From Pontibacter liquoris (GTDB lineage Bacteria > Bacteroidota > Bacteroidia > Cytophagales > Hymenobacteraceae), in assembly GCF_022758235.1 (NCBI RefSeq), contig NZ_JALEBG010000001.1:2852001-2916000 (forward strand): 64,000 bases of DNA, read 5' to 3'. This document shows positions 34,951 through 43,734 of this stretch, one piece after another. A program made the position numbers and the translations under genes. The stretch's first letter is position 1; the number at the start of each line of letters is the position of its first letter. The notes under the pieces were generated by a model. The model was not told the DNA's origin, searched no databases, and saw nothing but the letters and a program-made list of their open reading frames with translations.

Positions 34951-34984
34951 AAAGCCTAAGCATCCATTATACTTCTCTTCTACT

Positions 34985-35455
34985 TTATACTGCTGCTAGT
35001 TCCTGCAGCATTTTCAAGGCGTTGTGCACATGCTCCAGCGGCTTCGTCATGGAGTTAAAAATATAGCGCACCGTGCCGCTTTTATCGATGATGTAGGTAA
35101 CGCGGCCAGGCAGCAAACCCAGCTTGCGGGGCACGCCGAATAGTTCGCGGGTGCGCCCTCCCACATCGCTCAGCAGCAGGAAAGGCAACTGAAAAGCCTG
35201 CTCAAAACGCTGATGCGACGCCCTGCTGTCTGAGCTGATGCCAACTACCTCCGCTCCATGTTCCCGGAACACTTCATACTGATCCCGAAACTCGCAGGCT
35301 TGCTTGGTACATCCCGGCGTGTTATCTTTTGGGTAAAAGTACAGGACCACGTTGCGTTCTTTCAACAGGTCGTAGAGGCGAAACAGGGTTCCATCCTGGC
35401 GCTGCAGTTCAAAGTCAGGGGCCTTGTCGCCTACTTTTATCGCATTATCTTTCAT
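34985..35455 (-). CDS. bcp: thiol peroxidase Bcp (PrxQ-type peroxiredoxin)
   Basis: 156 residues, single peroxiredoxin domain: GDKAPDFELQ start, YFYPKDNTPGCTKQACEFRD with peroxidatic C49 and resolving C54 (the C-x4-C spacing of PrxQ/Bcp), GISSDSRASHQRF, and GRVTYIIDKSGTVRYIF. Reduces hydrogen peroxide and organic peroxides with thioredoxin in the cytoplasm. Divergent from the glycosyltransferase gene. Confidence 0.93.
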   Translation of the reverse strand: MKDNAIKVGDKAPDFELQRQDGTLFRLYDLLKERNVVLYFYPKDNTPGCTKQACEFRDQYEVFREHGAEVVGISSDSRASHQRFEQAFQLPFLLLSDVGGRTRELFGVPRKLGLLPGRVTYIIDKSGTVRYIFNSMTKPLEHVHNALKMLQELAAV

Positions 35456-35872
35456 TGTTGTAGCTGCTTTTGTAAGTATAACCCGCCGCGGGCTATAATG
35501 TTATGGCTGTAAAGGAACAGCCTTCCGGTCGAAATGCCAAATAAGTCCAATATACGTGCCGTCAGCCGCAGGCAAAGCCTTTTCCCTCCCAGACTCTTAA
35601 ATAGGTTTTGAACTTATTTCACCGGTTTTTTTTTCGGGATTCCTCAGCCGGAAAGCGCCTAAAAACATTTGAAATTTGGGCCCGCCACGTGAGGTGAAAA
35701 CATGCTTTGCTGAACCAAAGTATATGTACCTTACCGAAACGGAAGCGGCTGCCTGCGCCATACTATGCCAGGCCATATGGGTTGGAAAACAGGGTAAAAA
35801 GGCATGCATTTACGTTCGCATGCGTTGCTTCCGCATCGCTTAAAATCATGCCGTTTATCCTGGCCAAGTAAC
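35456..35872. other. gene-free divergent interval
   Basis: 417 nt between bcp and the glycosyltransferase. It contains a run of nine T at about 35626 and an AAGTATA near 35720. No small gene or RNA was recognised. Confidence 0.35.
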
Positions 35873-37201
35873 ATGAAGCCTTTAAAAAGCAACTTGCTCC
35901 CTTATATTTTGCTGCTGCTCTCGGCTGTGGCCTACGTTGCGCTGGGTTATGCTACGCAGCGTACCAGCTTTACGCAACTGCTGCTGTTGTATGGCTTTTG
36001 CTTTGGCGCTTATGTATATCTTATCAACCAGAAACTGCCCCTGTGGCTGGGGCTGGGAGCGGCCATCTTGTTCCGCATCCTACTGCTCTTAGCCCTGCCG
36101 GCCCTATCCGAAAACTTTTACCGCTATGTATGGGATGGGCGTCTATTGGCTGCCGGCATAAACCCCTACCTATACTTGCCCGCGCAGCTGTCGCGACCAC
36201 TACCGGCAGGCCTTACCGAGAACCTGGTCCAACAGCTGCCTTCTGCACAGGTATACAGCACCTATTTGCCGGTGCCGCAGGCAGTATTCTGGCTGGGGGC
36301 CAGGCTGTTCCCGGCAAACCTGTTGGGCAGTGTGGTCGTGATCCGTTGCGTGCTGCTGCTGGCCGAGGTCGGCAGCCTGTTGTTGCTGCTGCGGCTGCTG
36401 CGCAAAATGGCTCTGCCTGAAAAATACCTGCTGCTCTATGCCCTCAACCCGCTGGTTATTCTGGAGCTCACGGGCAACCTGCACCTGGAGGCGCTGCTGA
36501 TCTTTTTCCTGCTGCTGGCCCTGCTCCAGCTGTTCCACCGGCGGTTGGTGCTGGCGGGCATTGCCTTTGGCCTGGCAGTAGGAGTTAAGCTGTTGCCCCT
36601 GTTGTTTCTGCCCTTTATACTCCGGCGCCTCGATCTGAAAAGGTTTATGCTTTTTGGGGGCGTGATGCTGGTAACGGTGCTGGCGCTGTATTACCCGCTG
36701 GCCACTGCCGGCATGGCACAGCACCAGCTGCAAAGTATACAGGCATACTTCCACCACAATGCGTTTAATGCCAGCGTGTATTACATGCTGCGCTGGCTGG
36801 GTTTCCGCCTGGCCGGCTATGACCTGGCTGGTAGTCTGGCACCGCTCCTGGCGGCTGTTACCCTGGGCGCCGTTTTGTCCATGGCCTCTGTTAAGCGGTT
36901 GGGCTCCACGCAGCGCCTGATGGGCTACATGGCCGCTGCCCTGGCCGTATACTTTTTTTTAGCCCCATCGGTGTACCCCTGGCACCTGACGACGCTGCTG
37001 GCCCTAACCGTGGTGAGCCACTTCCGGTTTGCCGTGGTCTGGTCGGGGCTGGCCATACTTGCGTATGCAGCGTACCGCAGCCCGGCACATCAGGAAGATG
37101 TGCTGTTGCTTACGCTGGAATATATGACGGTTTTGCTGTGGCTGGTAGTTGAGTTATACCTCTACCGTAAGCGCCGCCAGCATGCCAACCTGGCCACCTG
37201 A
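35873..37201 (+). CDS. GT-C family mannosyltransferase-like membrane protein
   Basis: 442 residues with about 11-12 membrane helices. The first large loop has SENFYRYVWDGRLLAAGINPYLYLPAQ, the signature of the GT87/MptA-MptB polyprenol-phosphate-dependent glycosyltransferases. A later SVYPWHLTTLL segment is also family-typical. It would transfer a sugar at the outer face of the inner membrane. The acceptor is unknown. An in-frame start at 35804 is rejected. It ends one base from the convergent DUF2461 gene. Confidence 0.75.
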   Translation: MKPLKSNLLPYILLLLSAVAYVALGYATQRTSFTQLLLLYGFCFGAYVYLINQKLPLWLGLGAAILFRILLLLALPALSENFYRYVWDGRLLAAGINPYLYLPAQLSRPLPAGLTENLVQQLPSAQVYSTYLPVPQAVFWLGARLFPANLLGSVVVIRCVLLLAEVGSLLLLLRLLRKMALPEKYLLLYALNPLVILELTGNLHLEALLIFFLLLALLQLFHRRLVLAGIAFGLAVGVKLLPLLFLPFILRRLDLKRFMLFGGVMLVTVLALYYPLATAGMAQHQLQSIQAYFHHNAFNASVYYMLRWLGFRLAGYDLAGSLAPLLAAVTLGAVLSMASVKRLGSTQRLMGYMAAALAVYFFLAPSVYPWHLTTLLALTVVSHFRFAVVWSGLAILAYAAYRSPAHQEDVLLLTLEYMTVLLWLVVELYLYRKRRQHANLAT

Positions 37202-37202
37202 G

Positions 37203-37883
37203 CTAGTTTCCTACTTCACGGAGCGGCGCCAGCAGAAATTCATTTAATGGTTGGATGGCCCGGAAGCCGTCCAACACTGCCTGCATAAAATCATCTCCCA
37301 GCACCACCTTGTCGGGCAAAGGCATCACGGCGTTCCAGCTTTTAAAGCGCAGGTAATGGATGGCCGGGTTCTCTTTGTCGTAGCCTTTAGGTGTGGTTTT
37401 GAGTTGTTCGCCCTGTATGGCGCCAAAGCGCTTTTTAAAATCCGCAGCCTCCACTATACTTGTAAACGCATCCAGGTTATAGTCCAGCTCCTGCCGGACG
37501 GCTTTTAGCTGCTCTGCCGGCGGAAACCACAGCCCCCCGGCCAGAAACGAATTGTTACCTCCTGCCAGGTGCAGGTAATAACCCGGCAGAATGGATTTGC
37601 GCCCGCCTTCGGCTACGTAGGCGCCAAAATGATCTTTGTACGGCCGCTTGTCGTTGGAGAAACGCACATCCCGGTAAATACGGAAGACCAGGTCTTTGCC
37701 CTGCTGGCCCCGTGCCGCCGGTTCAAAATGCTGCATTTCCTGCAGCAGCTCATCCAGAAACGTAATGTAGTTCTTTCGGGCAGCATCGTAGCGTTTCTTA
37801 TGTTCGCCAAACCACTCGCGCGTATTATGGGTTGCCAGGTCGGCCAGAAAGGCAAGGGTGCTTTTATCTATTGTTGCAGCCAT
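37203..37883 (-). CDS. DUF2461 (TIGR02453) family protein
   Basis: 226 residues spanning the whole family: FLADLATHNTREWFGEHKKRYD near the N-terminus, the FRIYRDVRFSNDKRPYKDHFGAYV core, YYLHLAGGNNSFLAGGLWFPP and KGYDKENPAIHYLRFKSW. It is a widely conserved cytoplasmic protein of unknown function; the many conserved Arg/Lys/Asp residues suggest an enzyme or nucleic-acid partner, but none is proven. Confidence 0.9.
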   Translation of the reverse strand: MAATIDKSTLAFLADLATHNTREWFGEHKKRYDAARKNYITFLDELLQEMQHFEPAARGQQGKDLVFRIYRDVRFSNDKRPYKDHFGAYVAEGGRKSILPGYYLHLAGGNNSFLAGGLWFPPAEQLKAVRQELDYNLDAFTSIVEAADFKKRFGAIQGEQLKTTPKGYDKENPAIHYLRFKSWNAVMPLPDKVVLGDDFMQAVLDGFRAIQPLNEFLLAPLREVGN

Positions 37884-38085
37884 ATCGGGTTGTTTGCTAT
37901 ACTTTAAATGATGTCTTTTCCTGCTTTATACTTGCCGAATCCGGCATCAGGCAGAACAGCACCGGCAGGAGACGGCACGTTCCTCCTCTCAACAAACTCA
38001 GGCAAAATTAGTTATAAAGCGGCACATACCACAGACCCCATCGAATTCCGTACATAGAAGCAAGCTTGCTTTCTACTTTCTTGCG

Positions 38086-39252
38086 ATGGTGCCTTTGTGG
38101 ATTTTTGTACTCTGCCTCGTCAGTACACCCCTGCTCTACGGCCAGGCCCTGCCTGCGCCTGCCGTGGTCCTTGATGCCCAGCAACAACGTTTCCTGCAGG
38201 TTATCGCCCAATATGAGAAACTGGCCGAAGCAAAGACCTGGCATACTTTCCCGGATACCCTGCTTTTAAGGCCGGGAGATAAAAATAGTTTCGTGCCGCT
38301 GCTCCAGGAGAACCTGGTGCTGGCCGGCGACTTGCCGGGAGAGAAAAAGAGTGAAAATTCAGTATACACGCCGGCAATTGAAGCCGCTGTAAAACGCTTT
38401 CAGCAACGGCATGGCCTCCGGGCCGACGGCTATATGGGGCCGCAAACCGTCCGGGCGATGAATATCCCGCCTTACCATCGGCTGTTACAGTTAGAATGGA
38501 GCCTCACCCGTTGGAATGCCGCCTCGGTGCATCTGGCGCAGCCGTATGTATTGATCAACATTCCGGACTATAGCCTGCAGGTAATAGACAGCAACCGCAC
38601 CCTGCTGCACATGGCCGTTATTGTGGGCAAACCTTCTCTGCCGACCTACCCGGTGGCTAGTAAGCTAAACATGGTGGTGCTCCGCCCCGAGTGGAATGTG
38701 CCGCGCTCCATTGCTGTAAAAGAGCTTTTGCCCATCCTGCGGCGCAACCCCGGCTACCTGTCGCGCAAGCACATGCAGCTGCTAAAAGACAGGAGCGATG
38801 GCAGTGCTGTTCGCTTAAATCCCTGGCGCATAAACTGGAATAACATCAACAGCAGCAATTACAACTTCCGGATTGTGCAACTGCCTGGCAGCGACAACGA
38901 GCTCGGCCAGGTAAAGTTCTTATTTCCCAACCGCGTGGCCCAGTACATGCACGACACGCCGCATAAAGCCTTGTTTCAGACTTTCCCAAGGGCCTACAGC
39001 CACGGGTGCATGCGCCTCGAAAAACCTATACAGCTAGCCGATTACCTGCTAAAGAAAAGCTTTGGGTACAGCGATGCTGATGTTGCCCACCTCATTGCCA
39101 CGTCTAAACCCAACAGCTACATCCGCCTGCGGCAGCCGTTGCCTTTAGTGATCGTGTATATGACGGCCTGGGCAGATGAGCACATGCAGGTGCAGTTCCG
39201 TGAAGATGTGTATGGCTGGGATAAAATACAGCCTATCCTCCATATAAAATAG
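38086..39252 (+). CDS. L,D-transpeptidase (YcbB/LdtD-like)
   Basis: 388 residues. Signal peptide; an N-terminal helical part; a peptidoglycan-binding-like segment (AIEAAVKRFQQRHGLRADGYMGPQTVRAMNIP in pieces, about 95-130); then a YkuD catalytic domain (about 155-330) with YSHGCMRLE holding catalytic C308 and H306. It forms 3-3 cross-links in peptidoglycan or attaches proteins. It is shorter than E. coli LdtD and lacks part of its capping region. Confidence 0.88.
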   Translation: MVPLWIFVLCLVSTPLLYGQALPAPAVVLDAQQQRFLQVIAQYEKLAEAKTWHTFPDTLLLRPGDKNSFVPLLQENLVLAGDLPGEKKSENSVYTPAIEAAVKRFQQRHGLRADGYMGPQTVRAMNIPPYHRLLQLEWSLTRWNAASVHLAQPYVLINIPDYSLQVIDSNRTLLHMAVIVGKPSLPTYPVASKLNMVVLRPEWNVPRSIAVKELLPILRRNPGYLSRKHMQLLKDRSDGSAVRLNPWRINWNNINSSNYNFRIVQLPGSDNELGQVKFLFPNRVAQYMHDTPHKALFQTFPRAYSHGCMRLEKPIQLADYLLKKSFGYSDADVAHLIATSKPNSYIRLRQPLPLVIVYMTAWADEHMQVQFREDVYGWDKIQPILHIK

Positions 39253-39416
39253 GTTATACTTGCAAGCGGTTGCGCTTACAACTTGTTTTAACCTACGGCC
39301 CCTGGTTCACAAAACCGTATGAAATGCATACTTTGGTTTCGGCAGGCAGCGTGAAAAACAGCAACAACATACTTTGAGCGCCGTTTCTAATAAATTTACA
39401 GCACAACAAAAACAAC

Positions 39417-40781
39417 ATGGGCATAGTAACAATAAACCCGGCTACCGGCGAGCTGGTCAAGACATTTGAACCCCACACGCCTGAAGAAGTAACCCAGAAG
39501 ATCCAGAGGGGGGAAAACGCTTTTCAGCAGTGGAAAAAGGTAAGCTTTGACGAGCGGGCAAAATGCATGCAGCAGCAGGCGGCTATTTTAGAGAATGAGG
39601 CAGAGAAGTATGGCCGCATCATCAGCCTGGAAATGGGCAAGCCGGTAAAGGATGCCATTGCCGAAGTAAAAAAATGCGCCAGTGTATGCCGCTACTACGC
39701 TGCCAACGCAGCTGACTTCCTCAAAGACGAAGAGATCGACACCCGGGCCTCCAAAAGCCTGATTGCCTTCGAGCCCCTGGGCATTGTGCTGGCCGTGATG
39801 CCGTGGAATTTCCCCTTCTGGCAGGTATACCGCTTCCTGGCCCCGGCACTGATGGCCGGTAACGTTGGCCTGCTGAAGCACTCTTCTAACGTGCCGCAAT
39901 GCGCCCTGGCAATTGAAGAGATTGTCCGGAAAGCGGGCTTTCCGGACGACGTGTTCCAGGCGCTGCTCATCGGCTCCAAAGACGTGGATGCCGTGATTGC
40001 GCACCCGCTGGTAAAAGCCGTGACCCTGACTGGCAGTGAGGCTGCCGGCTCGAAGGTAGCCGAAAAGGCCGGGCAGGAGATAAAGAAAACCGTGCTGGAG
40101 CTGGGGGGCAGCGATGCCTTTATTGTGCTGGAAGATGCGGACCTGGAGCAGGCCGCCACCTTCGCGGTAAAATCGCGAATGGTGAACACTGGCCAAAGCT
40201 GCATTGCTGCTAAACGGTTTATTGTGGTGGAAGCTGTCGCCGACGAGTTTCTGAAGCAAATGAAGGAAAAGATGGCGAACCTGAAAACGGGCGATCCGCT
40301 GACCGAAGACTGTGACTACGGGCCCATGGCCCGCAAAGACCTGGCCGTGGAGCTGGAGCAACAGGTGCAGGACTCCGTTAAAAAAGGCGCCCAAGTGGTG
40401 CTGGAAGGCGGGCGCACCGACACGAACAGCGCCTACTTCAAACCCATGATCCTCAAGAACGTGGCGCCCGGAATGCCTGCCTACGACGAGGAAATGTTTG
40501 GCCCGGTAGCAGCCGTTTTTATCGCCCGCGACGAGGAAGAGGCTATCCGCATTGCCAACGACTCGCGTTACGGGCTGGGCGGCGCCGTGTGGACCACCGA
40601 CAAAGAACGCGGACTACGTGTAGCGCGCCAGGTAGAAACCGGCGCCATGTTCGTGAATGCCATGGTCGCCTCATCTCCCGAAATGCCTTTCGGCGGAATC
40701 AAAAAGTCCGGCTATGGCCGCGAGCTCTCCTACCTGGGCATCCGCGAATTTGTAAACCAGAAAAGTATCTGGGTGGAGTGA
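39417..40781 (+). CDS. NAD(P)-dependent succinate-semialdehyde-type dehydrogenase
   Basis: 454 residues, full aldehyde dehydrogenase fold: PWNFPFWQVYRFLAPALMAGN, LTGSEAAGSKVAEKAG, catalytic Glu in LELGGSDAFIV, catalytic C262 in NTGQSCIAAKRFIV, and EEMFGPVAAVF, NPFGG-like PFGGIKKSGYGRELS at the end. Sequence style is that of the SSADH (GabD/YneI) group that starts MGIVTINPATGE. Cytoplasmic, oxidising succinate semialdehyde or related aldehydes. Confidence 0.9.
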   Translation: MGIVTINPATGELVKTFEPHTPEEVTQKIQRGENAFQQWKKVSFDERAKCMQQQAAILENEAEKYGRIISLEMGKPVKDAIAEVKKCASVCRYYAANAADFLKDEEIDTRASKSLIAFEPLGIVLAVMPWNFPFWQVYRFLAPALMAGNVGLLKHSSNVPQCALAIEEIVRKAGFPDDVFQALLIGSKDVDAVIAHPLVKAVTLTGSEAAGSKVAEKAGQEIKKTVLELGGSDAFIVLEDADLEQAATFAVKSRMVNTGQSCIAAKRFIVVEAVADEFLKQMKEKMANLKTGDPLTEDCDYGPMARKDLAVELEQQVQDSVKKGAQVVLEGGRTDTNSAYFKPMILKNVAPGMPAYDEEMFGPVAAVFIARDEEEAIRIANDSRYGLGGAVWTTDKERGLRVARQVETGAMFVNAMVASSPEMPFGGIKKSGYGRELSYLGIREFVNQKSIWVE

Positions 40782-40790
40782 TTGGTTTGA

Positions 40791-40876
40791 TGATGTGGAA
40801 ATTTGAAGGTGTGAAAATTTGAAAATGCTTTTCATCAAATCTACTCATCTTCAAATTTCCACATCTCCAAATTTTC
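40791..40876. repeat. AT-rich nested palindrome between convergent genes
   Basis: GATGTGGAAATTTGAAG (40792-40808) is exactly inverted at 40849-40865, and GAAAATTTG (40813-40821) is inverted at about 40868-40876. The arrangement can fold into alternative hairpins. It may end both flanking genes, but looks like the short AT-rich palindromic repeats dispersed in Bacteroidetes genomes. Confidence 0.55.
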
Positions 40877-41641
40877 TTAACAATAACCCAGCACCTTATA
40901 CACCAGGTAGCCCGAGATCTCGTGGATGAGCAGGTGCCAGCTCCCGAAAGCATCTACGCTGGGGATAATCAGTTCGTCGGGGGTGAACTGGCGAGGCTTG
41001 GAATAGAAATCGGTACTGAAGCTTGTTGCCGCTACGCCTGCCTTAGCGAAGCAGCCGGCTGCACGCCGCATATGGAAAGCAGAGGTTACCAGCAACAAGC
41101 GATTGATACCGGGGTGCTGCTGCAGTAGGGATGCCGTGTTAAGCGCATTTTCGTGGGTATTCCGGCTGTTGCTTTCGGTAATGATCGCCTCTGCGGGTAT
41201 GCCGGCCATCAGCAGCACTTTCTCTATCTGGTCGGCTTCCGGCACGCCTCCTCCCAGCACTTTTCCATGGCCACCGGTTATAATAAATTTATCGATCTTA
41301 TGCGCCCGGTAGAGCTGCAAAGGGTGCAGAAAGCGGTCAGATCCTCTGGAGGTGTTGATCCGGTCGGGGATGTCTTCGCGGTAGGAAGTCACACCAGTTA
41401 AAATAACAGCGGCATCATAATGCCCTATCGTACGGATCGGGACAGCTGCTACTTCCCAGGCACGCCAGGCTTCGTTACTCAGGAAAGGGGTGGAGAGCAC
41501 AACAAGTATAACCAGCACTGCAACAAGGCAAATGCGTTTCTTTTGCGCTGACCGCAGAAAAAGGGCACCAAGAAGGAGCGCCAGCACCCATAGGAAAGGC
41601 ATCAGCAGAAAATGCAGGGTTTTGGAGAGGATAAAAAACAT
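40877..41641 (-). CDS. YdcF/DUF218 (ElyC/SanA-like) membrane protein
   Basis: 254 residues: two N-terminal helices (about 5-50), then a DUF218 domain with YDAAVILTGVT, FIITGGHGKVLGGGVPEADQIEKVLL, SNSRNTHENALNTASLL and LLLVTSAFHMRRAAGCF. The family (ElyC, SanA, YdcF) is linked to envelope polymer and undecaprenyl-carrier homeostasis. The start at 41641 is chosen because it begins the first helix; the frame is open to 41710 with a Cys-rich, unlikely N-terminus. Confidence 0.85.
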   Translation of the reverse strand: MFFILSKTLHFLLMPFLWVLALLLGALFLRSAQKKRICLVAVLVILVVLSTPFLSNEAWRAWEVAAVPIRTIGHYDAAVILTGVTSYREDIPDRINTSRGSDRFLHPLQLYRAHKIDKFIITGGHGKVLGGGVPEADQIEKVLLMAGIPAEAIITESNSRNTHENALNTASLLQQHPGINRLLLVTSAFHMRRAAGCFAKAGVAATSFSTDFYSKPRQFTPDELIIPSVDAFGSWHLLIHEISGYLVYKVLGYC

Positions 41642-41792
41642 ACAGCTTGGTTCAGAACAGTAGTCAGTGCCGCCGCAATTGCAGTCCCTCCGCCAGCAAG
41701 GCAAGCACATTTACCGGCTATATCAGGTGCATAAAAGTTGACGGCACTTTGGAAGCAGCAAGATAGGAAAGTATAACGAATACGAAAATATC

Positions 41793-42014
41793 TTAAAAGA
41801 ACCGGCGGAACAGCCAAAGCAGCAGCGACAACAGGATGCTGAGCAGCAGCATGCTCATAAAGGGCGCATAAAAGCGAACGTTCTTCCGCTCGATGCGGAT
41901 ATCGCCGGGCAAGTGCCCAAACCAGTTCAACTTATCGCCGGCCAGCCAGACCACCAGCCCGACAAGCACCAACACGATTCCAAGTATAACGATTGTCTTT
42001 CCGATAGGCTGCAT
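41793..42014 (-). CDS. DUF2905 small membrane protein
   Basis: 73 residues with two helices and the conserved DUF2905 centre WLAGDKLNWFGHLPGDIRIERKN (seen in pieces), where the GxLPGDI turn lies between helices. A widespread inner-membrane protein of unknown role. Confidence 0.9.
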   Translation of the reverse strand: MQPIGKTIVILGIVLVLVGLVVWLAGDKLNWFGHLPGDIRIERKNVRFYAPFMSMLLLSILLSLLLWLFRRFF

Positions 42015-42037
42015 CTGCCTGTTCTTTCAAACCATAC

Positions 42038-42646
42038 TTACCTGATACTTATCCGTACACCCACTGCAAAATTAAGAATATCCCAGGTGGTCAGTGTCTT
42101 ATCTTTGAACGCAGAAGTAGCGATGAGGTCATAGGTACCTACGTCGCCATAAAGGCTTAGTTCTTTAAAGGTGCTGCTGTTGGGCAGGGTATAATTCAGG
42201 GCCGGTCCTAAACCGCCGGTCAGCCGCAGGCTACTGGTCCACCAATAATAATCGCTGGTAGGGTACGCATTGGACCAGTTGGTAGAGAACTGGCTTCTGA
42301 AATAATAGCTCAGCCCCAGCCCTACACGCAGCGGTGTTACCGAAAAATCGTTGGTTAAAGGTACTTTCCCGAATGGCTTGTAAACGCCTTTTAAGGTGAG
42401 TAGGTGCAGGGCTTCGTCGGCATCAAATTTAGGCACAAAGCCATAGAACAACTCGGCCGTAATTTTATCGTGCGCAAAATCATAACTGGGTGCCACGGAC
42501 AACAAGCCTATGTTACCGGCAAACTGCAGTGTAACCCCATCCGGCGCATACCATTTGCGCGAGGAAGTTGTGTCTGCCTCCTGGCTGCGGGCGAGGGAAG
42601 GCAATGCCATCAGGCAAACCATCCCGATCAGTAATTTTAACTTCAT
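42038..42646 (-). CDS. outer-membrane-type beta-barrel protein
   Basis: 202 residues: signal peptide MKLKLLIGMVCLMALPSLARSQ, then beta-barrel-like strands (VTLQFAGNIGLLSVAPSYDF, ITAELFYGFVPKF, LRVGLGLSYYFRSQF, SSLRLTGGLGPALNYTL, LSLYGDVGTYDLIATS, FAVGVRISIR). ATG 42646 is chosen. It follows the metallophosphoesterase gene by 13 nt on the same strand, so they form an operon. Function unknown. Confidence 0.75.
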   Translation of the reverse strand: MKLKLLIGMVCLMALPSLARSQEADTTSSRKWYAPDGVTLQFAGNIGLLSVAPSYDFAHDKITAELFYGFVPKFDADEALHLLTLKGVYKPFGKVPLTNDFSVTPLRVGLGLSYYFRSQFSTNWSNAYPTSDYYWWTSSLRLTGGLGPALNYTLPNSSTFKELSLYGDVGTYDLIATSAFKDKTLTTWDILNFAVGVRISIR

Positions 42647-42659
42647 GGAGGTAGGGCTC

Positions 42660-43487
42660 TTAAAAATTGACGCGTTCAAAACTTACGTACTCCCCTGTTA
42701 CCGTAAACACCAGGTACTCGCGATCTTCGGCGGCAGCGGTTTGCACATAAGGCACGGTGCCATCGTAGGGGTAATAGGCATTGAACTTATGGTTGTGGCC
42801 GTGCAATGAATAGGTAACATGATACTGGCTCATGAGCTGTTCGTAACGGGCGCGGTTCTCCTTCCCAAACTCATAGTTTCCGGGCGGTATATGCGATAAG
42901 ACAAAAATATTCTTGTAACCGGCAGAGGCCGCCAGCTCTTTCTCCAACCAATCCAGGTCGGGCACCTGCTTGTCGAACTCTATATAATTTGTATTCAGCA
43001 GTATAAACCTGCTGTTGCCTATCGCAAAGCTGGTATTAAAATCACCGTACATGGCTTTGAAGGCCTGCTGCCCGTTGTTCACCGCATCATGGTTGCCTAC
43101 AACCGCTACATACGGCATATGCAGGGTCCCAAAATCTTCGTTGATCAGCTTGAATTCCTTTGCCAGCCCGAAGTCTGTCAGGTCGCCGCCCAGCAGCAGA
43201 AAAGCGATATCGTTTCGCCGGTTGATATTTTTGACCATGGCCTCGTTCTCTTCATAAAACCCCTGCACATCCGAAGCCAGAATAAATTGGAATGTATCCT
43301 CGGGGGCAATGTTCAGGGCCTCAATGCGGGCGATGTTGCGTTGGTTGATCTGTTTCTCTCCCTCCTCCAGCCGAACCTCGTAGGGGCTGTACTCAAATTC
43401 TTCGCAGGCCTGGTTACTCAGTGCCAGCAGCAGAAGTAAGGCCGGGCCAAGGGCAGTGTGACCATACTGTTTTAGCTTTATAAACAT
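42660..43487 (-). CDS. metallophosphoesterase lipoprotein
   Basis: 275 residues, with a lipobox-like LLALSNQAC near residue 28. Calcineurin-like phosphoesterase motifs are LASDVQGF, GGDLTDFG, VVGNHDAV, VLSHIPPGN and LHGHNHKF. The first motif is D-V-Q where D-x-H is usual, so one metal ligand His is replaced by Gln. It is the first gene of a two-gene unit with the barrel protein. It probably hydrolyses a phosphoester at the cell surface or in the periplasm. Confidence 0.82.
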   Translation of the reverse strand: MFIKLKQYGHTALGPALLLLLALSNQACEEFEYSPYEVRLEEGEKQINQRNIARIEALNIAPEDTFQFILASDVQGFYEENEAMVKNINRRNDIAFLLLGGDLTDFGLAKEFKLINEDFGTLHMPYVAVVGNHDAVNNGQQAFKAMYGDFNTSFAIGNSRFILLNTNYIEFDKQVPDLDWLEKELAASAGYKNIFVLSHIPPGNYEFGKENRARYEQLMSQYHVTYSLHGHNHKFNAYYPYDGTVPYVQTAAAEDREYLVFTVTGEYVSFERVNF

Positions 43488-43734
43488 AAGTGTATATATC
43501 TCTATACTTGTTGCTTCATTGTACCGTCCGGAGGGTCGGAATGTTTCGATGCAGCCGCTATCCCTTCTTTATTGTTTGTTTATATTATCAGGAAATAGCT
43601 TTTGGCTGCCACCTTCCTCTAATAAAGTTGTACTTGTTTAGGCCGAGTATCTTTTCATACTTGTTAGCCCCTGCTGGCTCCTGCCACATCATAGGGACCT
43701 GATTTATACTTTGGGTGATGGAGAACAGAATTTG

